Source: JANQPA01 sp964548175
GTDB lineage: Bacteria; Bacteroidota; Bacteroidia; Chitinophagales; Saprospiraceae
Assembly: GCA_964548175.1 (NCBI GenBank)
Contig: CAZJQS010000006.1
Location: 62,001-126,000 of the forward strand
Reading direction: 5' to 3'
Length of the DNA stretch: 64,000 nt
A program made the translations under genes and the position numbers. Positions 60,101 to 64,000 of the stretch are shown here, piece by piece (positions within the stretch are counted from its first letter, which is position 1; each line of letters opens with the position of its first letter). The notes under the pieces are model-generated. The model was given only the letters and a program-made list of their open reading frames with translations, did not search any database and was not told where the DNA came from.

Positions 60101-60297
60101 TCAGGTGAATAATGAAGGCCCTGGAAAGGCGCTTCCGCCTCGGGCAATCCATTGAAACCGGAAAAATCGAATTTAGGCATTCCATCAAGTTGATAGACCT
60201 TATCTACCCGCTTGACCTTTTTGAATGTGGATTGAACCTGGGCCAGGCCTGTTTGCATTAGGTTACAGACCACCAGTAGGAGTAGTAATTTTTTCAT
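57109..60297 (-). CDS. secreted M4 (thermolysin-like) metalloprotease with type A T9SS signal
   Basis: ATG 60297 gives a signal peptide (MKKLLLLLVVCNLMQTGLAQ) and 1062 residues; the frame is open to 60366. The FTP propeptide (about 70-290) precedes the M4 domain. The zinc motif HEMSH is near residue 471 in VGGHEMSHGVIQ, the third ligand Glu near 493 in GALNESFADVFG, and a later catalytic His in GGVHINSGIPNRAYYLFA. A beta-propeller-like C-terminal region (about 660-960) follows, ending in a type A sorting domain (LNLYPNPVSDRLTLEMELPE...TYLLRLRVG). It is exported by the type IX pathway and probably degrades proteins outside the cell. Confidence 0.93.
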   Translation of the reverse strand: MKKLLLLLVVCNLMQTGLAQVQSTFKKVKRVDKVYQLDGMPKFDFSGFNGLPEAEAPFQGLHYSPEDFQPTTFNAVLKAGFSVKNDPVTGLPIMIEGKISNSNSPVDGKITWQSKADQYLDQLRHIMKVKDPSQEFQLVSVDTDKLGHTHIRMQQYFGKIAVFGGDLILHAKDNTIYLVNGRYYPTPELDVKSPRLKESEAVTLALRDVEQYTPLIDIPKNLKQFVAGEQAEAQLVVYHEKMAPDSERLAWKIQLIPNLTDRWSYFVDAESGDILASYNQTCRFFHTLEGSCSHDALTKKTTVEKPLKSNLFDGPVTATVPDLKGVNRTISTYEIGSDYILLDVTKPMFDANGSMIPQEVKGGIITLDAGNTSPQNDNFQANYVATNNNNNWDPNGVSAHFNADVSYEYFRTTFGRNSINGQGGTVYSIINVTDDKNEQMDNAFWNGIAMFYGNGKNAFSPFAGALDVGGHEMSHGVIQNTSNLEYVSQSGALNESFADVFGAMIEREDWQLAEDIVNTQFFPSGAMRDMSNPNNGGSGPNDFTWQPKDMSEFQVLDPTPEQDNGGVHINSGIPNRAYYLFATEVGVVKAERVWYRALTQYLTRTSQFIDMRLAVIQATQDLHGANSAEVNAARVAFDAVGITDGQGTPEPAPVETNTGQELLLFSDEDNTSLYLFTTAGEEVVNPFQNIPGPLRPPSVTDDGSFILYVANDNTIWGIELDWNNGTVNAAQINSQSIWGNISISKDGSRFAATTNDQRSSIFVGDLFTGMTREFELYNPTYTQGVSTGDVVFADVLQWDFTGEWILYDALNSLNTLFNNIEYWDIGFLNVWNNQTDDFADGFIQKLFSSLGEGVSVGNPAFSKNSPNIIALDIFDEINEAYYVYALNTQTGEQSTIFNNQKLGVPNFSLDDSYLIFDANDTNNESIIAGVDLNQDKITAIGNPYVFFNNPGSFGLKWGIIFGNGIRDFNPTSTNDATAAELGLNLYPNPVSDRLTLEMELPEATELELEVFDLLGRRVKALDLGVQTGRILEGVDVQELAPATYLLRLRVGQKIVTAKFVKR

Positions 60298-60553
60298 TTG
60301 GTAAAAGAATTTAATTAAAAATAATGGGCGCAGCTTAAAAAGCCGGCAAAAGGTAATTTTTTCCAATTGCTTTTTACCAACTAATCAGGCATGAAAATTA
60401 GGAAAAAGTAAGCATATGTTTTCAAAACGTGCTTACCAGTTAAAGAGGTATGTGCTATTGATCACTCCAAAAATAGGGGACTTTTACCCAAATTGTCAAT
60501 GAAAAAGGCTTTTTTCTTTTGCAGATCCTTTTAACAACTGGATAGAAGGCAAC

Positions 60554-60982
60554 TTAAGGGGTTTCCAGTTCGGAATACAAAATGCCGTGGCGGTAAGCCT
60601 TCAGTACGTGATTGACAGTGGCGGTCATATTAGGAGGCAAATGATCCAGGTCAAACCACTCCACTTTTTTGAACTTGCTTTTTTCTTTGGAGCCCAGGTT
60701 GCCGCTCCATTTGTATGCTTTGAAATAAAGGGTAAGGCGCTGTTCACCCCCTTTTAGCTTCTGTAGCACATGAACCAGCTTGAGGTCCTTTTTGTCGATG
60801 ACGATTCCGGCTTCTTCAAAGCTTTCCCGGATAACGCTCTGCCGGGCCGTTTCGTTTTTTTCCACTGTGCCTCCTACAAGCGTATAGTTGCCGCCATTAG
60901 GCTTGGTTTGTTTGAGTAAGAGTATTTTACCCTTATCGTAAAGGATTAATCGGGCTTTTAATGAGATATTTCTGAGCTTCAT
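60554..60982 (-). CDS. Nudix hydrolase
   Basis: The 142-residue protein has the complete Nudix box: Gly38, Glu44, Arg52, Glu53, Glu56, Glu57 and Gly59 in GGTVEKNETARQSVIRESFE followed by EAGI. The fold around it (LILYDKGKILLLKQTKPNGGNYTLVGG) is typical. The family hydrolyses nucleoside diphosphates linked to other groups, for example oxidised nucleotides or NDP-sugars. The substrate cannot be deduced. It is alone on the strand, 187 bp from the M4 protease. Confidence 0.9.
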   Translation of the reverse strand: MKLRNISLKARLILYDKGKILLLKQTKPNGGNYTLVGGTVEKNETARQSVIRESFEEAGIVIDKKDLKLVHVLQKLKGGEQRLTLYFKAYKWSGNLGSKEKSKFKKVEWFDLDHLPPNMTATVNHVLKAYRHGILYSELETP

Positions 60983-61323
60983 ATTACTGGTCTGTCCTTC
61001 TTCTTATTCTTTACAGCCTGAAAGTACAGCAAAACATTAAAGCTATACCGCCATCCCCTCCAGGCAGATAAAATGTGCAAATTAAGTCTCCTATTTGTTT
61101 TTAATCCTATACCAGCCGATAAAAGTTACTTTTATTCAAAAAATTAACAATAAATTAATATTGAACACCTATTCAATAACGAAAAAAAAAACGGTATGTC
61201 AAAGTATATAAAAGGCAAAAAAGACCTGATCTACGAAGTCATTCAAGTAAGAATTAACGAATGTTTGTAGATTAATTTTTTATTTTTCAATTGCATGTGG
61301 TAATATTGTGATAAGATTCCTGC

Positions 61324-61356
61324 TTGTTTTTTATTTATGGCAGGAATTTATATTTG
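61324..61356 (+). promoter_or_regulatory. promoter of the cysteine-synthase-like operon
   Basis: TTG at 61324-61326 and TATATTTG at 61349-61356, 22 nt apart, fit the Bacteroidota consensus. The GCAGGAAT/ATTCCTGC inverted repeat (61316-61323 with 61340-61347) brackets the spacer and might be an operator. Transcription would start near 61363, leaving about 250 nt before the first gene. Confidence 0.55.
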
Positions 61357-61362
61357 TAATAG

Positions 61363-61614
61363 GTAGAAAATCAAAAAAATAGTTGCAGGATGCTTACATT
61401 CTGTATTGAAGTAGCGAAAAGTCGCATCGCTTCAATGTCATGTTATTACGTGAAATGAATGGTAATAATTCAGGAGCAAGATTAGTGCGAAAAGTCAGGT
61501 AGTGCGTTTTCGTCGGTAAAAGTATCTTGTTTTACGGCGAAAAAGTGTAAACGATTTTTCCCAAAATCAGGCGCCTGGGCATTAGAAAAAAATTAACCAT
61601 AAATCAACGTATTT
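61363..61614 (+). promoter_or_regulatory. long structured leader of the cysteine-synthase-like gene
   Basis: Within the 5' leader TTGAAG and CTTCAA arms (61406-61435) form a hairpin; ATTAC/GTAAT (61444-61468) forms another; TTTTCG-C-GTAAAA pairs with TTTTAC-G-CGAAAA (61507-61544). No known riboswitch motif is evident. The rest of the 60983-61614 gap (630 bp) is AT-rich and has no convincing gene. Confidence 0.45.
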
Positions 61615-62709
61615 ATGCATTGCGAAAACGTATTGAAAACAATCGGCAACACTCCATTGATCCATCTTGGGCGCATGTTTGCGAATTTTCCCGCTCATGT
61701 TTTTGCTAAAGTGGAGTCGTTTAATCCCGGGCAGTCCGCCAAGGACCGCATTGCTCTTTTTATGATCGAAGAAGCAGAGCGCAAAGGCCTGCTGAAACCG
61801 GGAAGCACTATTGTTGAAGCCACCTCCGGCAACACGGGTTTTGGCCTGGCTATGGTAAGCGCCATCAAAGGCTACAAATGCGTGCTGACGGTCAGCAGCA
61901 AGGCTTCAAAAGAAAAATTGTCGCTGCTTCGCTCCCTGGGTGCGGAAGTTGTAGTCTGCCCATCTGACGCAGCTCCTGAAGATCCTCGTTCTTACTACGC
62001 TCGTGCAGAGCAGCTGGCCAGGGAAATTCCCAATTCTTATTACGTGGCTCAGAACTTTAACCTCGATAATTCTGAAGCGCATTATCGTACTACCGGCCCC
62101 GAAATATGGGAACAGACGCAAGGGAAGATCACTCACTTCGTTTGTTGTGTAGGCACCGGCGGAACAATGTCCGGCACAGCCCGGTTCTTAAAAGAACAAA
62201 ATCCGGACATCCAGATCATAGGCGTGGACGCTTATGGCTCGGTCTTGAAAAAGTATTGGCAGACGGGTATTTTTGATCAAAATGAGATCTATTCCTACAA
62301 AGTCGAGGGATTGGGTAAAACCATCATCCCGGATAATATAGCTTTTGACCTCATCGATGACTTTATCAAGGTCACAGATAAAGACAGTGCCCTCAGGGCT
62401 CGTGAAGCCGCCCGAAAAGAAGGCATGCTGATCGGGTATTCCAGCGGGTCGACTTTACAATGTATCCACCAGCTGAGAAGCCGGCTGGGCAAGGACGATC
62501 TGGTCGTGGCGTTGTTCTCCGACCACGGATCAAGATATCTCGGCAAGATCTTTAACGACGACTGGATGCGTCAGCAAGGATTTTTACAACCTCATGACCA
62601 AAATGGGGCGGAATCGTCCAGTTATGAAAGCATGAAAAGGAAGTTGCGTGCTTACAGATTAAAATATAAGAAGTATCTTCGCCAAACGATGGAGTCATTG
62701 AAATTCTAA
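61615..62709 (+). CDS. cysteine synthase/cystathionine beta-synthase-like PLP enzyme
   Basis: The 364-residue fold-type II PLP enzyme has NVLKTIGNTPLIHLGRMF, the PLP Lys43 in GQSAKDRIA, the Asn-loop TSGNTGFGLAM at about 70-80, and the phosphate-binding GTGGTMSGTARFL. The C-terminal SSGSTLQ and FSDHGSRYLGKIF segments fit cysteine synthase or CBS catalytic cores. A 40-residue extension with many Arg, Lys and Tyr (AYRLKYKKYLRQTME) is unusual. It makes cysteine or cystathionine; the exact reaction is not decided by sequence. It precedes a fatty acid hydroxylase by 26 bp, so they form one operon. Confidence 0.9.
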   Translation: MHCENVLKTIGNTPLIHLGRMFANFPAHVFAKVESFNPGQSAKDRIALFMIEEAERKGLLKPGSTIVEATSGNTGFGLAMVSAIKGYKCVLTVSSKASKEKLSLLRSLGAEVVVCPSDAAPEDPRSYYARAEQLAREIPNSYYVAQNFNLDNSEAHYRTTGPEIWEQTQGKITHFVCCVGTGGTMSGTARFLKEQNPDIQIIGVDAYGSVLKKYWQTGIFDQNEIYSYKVEGLGKTIIPDNIAFDLIDDFIKVTDKDSALRAREAARKEGMLIGYSSGSTLQCIHQLRSRLGKDDLVVALFSDHGSRYLGKIFNDDWMRQQGFLQPHDQNGAESSSYESMKRKLRAYRLKYKKYLRQTMESLKF

Positions 62710-62735
62710 TTGCTTTTACTTAAAAGATAGCGCTC

Positions 62736-63386
62736 ATGAAAAATACAGAGAAATTAAAAGCTCATGAGGAGTCCGTTAAGTTGTTCCAAAATAAATTCCT
62801 GGACAACCTGACCAAGACTCATATCGCCATACCGATTACCTTATTCGTTTTGTATTCGGTGGGCTTGATCATTTATACTAAGATGCAAACCGAGCTGGGC
62901 AACTGGGAGATCGTCGGCCTTTTCTTTGCCGGCCTGCTTCTCTTTACCTTTACCGAGTACTGGATGCATCGCAAGTTGTACCATATCCCGGTAACGAACA
63001 AAGCCCGCGAACGCCTGCAGTTCATTATGCACGGCGCACATCATAATGCACCGAAAGACAAGCAGCGCCTGGCCATGCCGCCGGCATTGAGCATTGGTAT
63101 CGGCACTTTGCTGCTGCTGCTCTTTAAATTGGTGCTAAATCAATATGCCTTTTCTGTACTGGCTGGGTTTATGATCGGCTATGCTTCTTATTTGTTCGTT
63201 CATTATATCGTCCACATCTTCCGTCCGCCCAACAACATTTTTAAGGCGCTGTGGACGAATCACGCCATCCACCACTATCAGGACGATACGGCTATGTTCG
63301 GCGTGTCTTCCCCGCTTTGGGATTACGTTTTCCAAACGCTCCCCAAAAGGAGGTCCGGCAAAAAACAGATCGAAGTGAAAGTCTAA
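62736..63386 (+). CDS. fatty acid hydroxylase superfamily protein
   Basis: The 216-residue integral membrane protein has the di-iron histidine clusters HRKLYH, HGAHH, HYIVHIF and NHAIHHYQ. Four hydrophobic segments alternate with them (IPITLFVLYSVGLIIY, VGLFFAGLLLFTF, LSIGIGTLLLLLF, AFSVLAGFMIGYASYLF). The pattern resembles fatty acid 2-hydroxylases. It probably hydroxylates membrane lipids; the link to the preceding PLP enzyme could point to sphingolipid or sulfonolipid synthesis, which is inference. It is followed by a bidirectional terminator. Confidence 0.88.
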   Translation: MKNTEKLKAHEESVKLFQNKFLDNLTKTHIAIPITLFVLYSVGLIIYTKMQTELGNWEIVGLFFAGLLLFTFTEYWMHRKLYHIPVTNKARERLQFIMHGAHHNAPKDKQRLAMPPALSIGIGTLLLLLFKLVLNQYAFSVLAGFMIGYASYLFVHYIVHIFRPPNNIFKALWTNHAIHHYQDDTAMFGVSSPLWDYVFQTLPKRRSGKKQIEVKV

Positions 63387-63420
63387 AAAAAGGATGGCGC
63401 CAAGCGCCATCCTTTTTTTA
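63384..63420. terminator. bidirectional terminator between fatty acid hydroxylase and alkB
   Basis: AAAAAAAGGATGGCGC and GCGCCATCCTTTTTTT are exact reverse complements around CAA. The alkB stop codon (63418-63420) lies in its right tail, so the structure serves both converging genes. Confidence 0.92.
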
Positions 63421-64000
63421 ATGCTTTACCTTCTTGTTCATCACATAAAACCACAAGGGCGGCGCCATGGCCAGCAACATGGACGAGGGGTAGCCGAGCG
63501 GAAGCTGAGGCGATTCATCATGATGGTTCAATACCTGATACTTTTTACTAGCCAGATAGTGATGATCAGAGTGCCTCGTCAATTCATACAGGATGATCCT
63601 TCCCAATTCGAAATTAGCATTCCATGAGTGCTTTGGCTCAACCCGCTCATAGCGGCCGTTAGGTAGTAATGTTCTCTCCAGGCCGTAGTGCTCGATGTAG
63701 TTGATGGTCTCCAGTAACAAAAAGCCCACCACACCGGCCGCCAGGGCCATCATCATGATGGTGAAACCGGCAAAGGCCCAGACTAAAGCCAAATACAGTA
63801 GCTGCATAAACTGAAAAAGAAGCATTTCATTGTGAAAACTCCAGAAGGGGCGTCCTTCCTGGTTCAATTTCCGGGCTTCCAGTTTCCAGGCGTTCAGGTA
63901 GCTGCCAATTGTGGAGCGCACCCAGAAGAAATACAGGGGTTCTCCGTACCTGGCAGTGGCCGGATCGAGTGGAGTAGCGACGTTTTTGTGGTGGCCACGG
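63418..64000 (-). CDS. alkB: alkane 1-monooxygenase (AlkB-like), N-terminus beyond the window
   Basis: The reverse-strand frame enters at 64000 with RGHHKNVATPLDPATARYGE, matching the second histidine box region of AlkB. It continues with FFWVRSTIGSY, hydrophobic helices, the third box LETINYIEHYGL and the RHSDHHYLASKKYQVL box. The di-iron integral membrane enzyme hydroxylates alkanes or fatty acyl chains. The frame is continuous across GTG 63921, which is an internal Val codon and not the start. At least 193 codons are present. Its proximity to a fatty acid hydroxylase suggests lipid modification. Confidence 0.88.
   Translation of the reverse strand, partial: RGHHKNVATPLDPATARYGEPLYFFWVRSTIGSYLNAWKLEARKLNQEGRPFWSFHNEMLLFQFMQLLYLALVWAFAGFTIMMMALAAGVVGFLLLETINYIEHYGLERTLLPNGRYERVEPKHSWNANFELGRIILYELTRHSDHHYLASKKYQVLNHHDESPQLPLGYPSSMLLAMAPPLWFYVMNKKVKH

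Noticed and set aside
61196..61270. 24-codon open frame MSKYIKGKKDLIYEVIQVRI...
   Set aside because: It is short, isolated in an AT-rich gap, has no clear ribosome-binding site or partner and cannot be told from chance.
63418..63921. Apparent complete alkB-like gene starting at GTG 63921
   Set aside because: The frame continues upstream through conserved AlkB residues (RGHHKNVATP) to the window end, so GTG 63921 is an internal Val codon.

Overview
The window is a 64 kb chromosomal segment of a Bacteroidota bacterium, most likely of the Saprospiria (Lewinella/Haliscomenobacter-like); the class assignment is inference. Supporting signs seen in the sequence are a SusC/SusD pair, type IX secretion sorting domains of type A (PKD protein, M4 protease) and type B (the protein at 10624), many lipoproteins, and -7 boxes matching the Bacteroidota consensus TAnnTTTG. 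No rRNA, convincing tRNA, CRISPR array, phage or autonomous transposon was seen. Most of the content is core and housekeeping metabolism interleaved with secreted and surface proteins.

Layout: 1-5.3 kb holds fabI (cut by the edge), recN, a small lipoprotein, superoxide dismutase and fumarase. 5.5-10.4 kb is a susC-susD nutrient uptake pair. 10.6-16.9 kb has a type-B-sorted surface protein, a LamG/metallophosphoesterase, a glycerophosphodiesterase-like enzyme and an LpxH-like phosphoesterase. 16.9-25.8 kb has a family-57-type glycosidase, a PIG-L family secreted protein, a tiny membrane protein with a Na+/solute symporter, an SH3-like lipoprotein and an acetyltransferase. 25.8-32 kb has a DPP-IV type peptidase with an amidase lipoprotein, a serine hydrolase interrupted by a frameshift at an A7 run, and a YwbE-like protein. 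32-38.9 kb has a lipoprotein with three metal-binding-like repeats, an EI24 membrane protein, a trehalose synthase/phosphatase fusion, an unrecognised 464-residue protein and rpsP. 39-47.5 kb has a giant PKD-repeat adhesin-like protein, a 54-residue membrane protein, a TonB-dependent receptor and rpe. 48.4-56.9 kb has a helical protein coupled to a GHL10-like lipoprotein, a DEDD exonuclease, a coiled-coil membrane protein, DUF2452, DUF1573, signal peptidase I and a lipoprotein. 57.1-64 kb has an M4 protease, a Nudix hydrolase, a cysteine-synthase-like enzyme, a fatty acid hydroxylase and alkB (cut by the edge).

The most unusual signal lies between genes. A dispersed family of long, often nested palindromes (about 40-190 bp) occurs at gene ends throughout the window: 254, 5270, 10426, 22160, 32932, 36298, 38067 and 46677, with degraded copies at about 12728 and 31960. 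Several share terminal arms resembling TGTGTAAAAAGTC, a core loop resembling GAAAATCACAGATTTTC and a flank resembling ATTAGCTGCGC. This looks like a non-autonomous, hairpin-type mobile repeat that settles at transcription termini. Other leads are a classical A_AAA_AAG slip site exactly at the frameshift in the serine hydrolase, a roughly 250-nt structured leader ahead of the cysteine-synthase-like gene, an inverted repeat bracketing the susC leader, an attenuator-like switch ahead of the amidase operon, and an 880-bp gene-free stretch with tandem hairpins.
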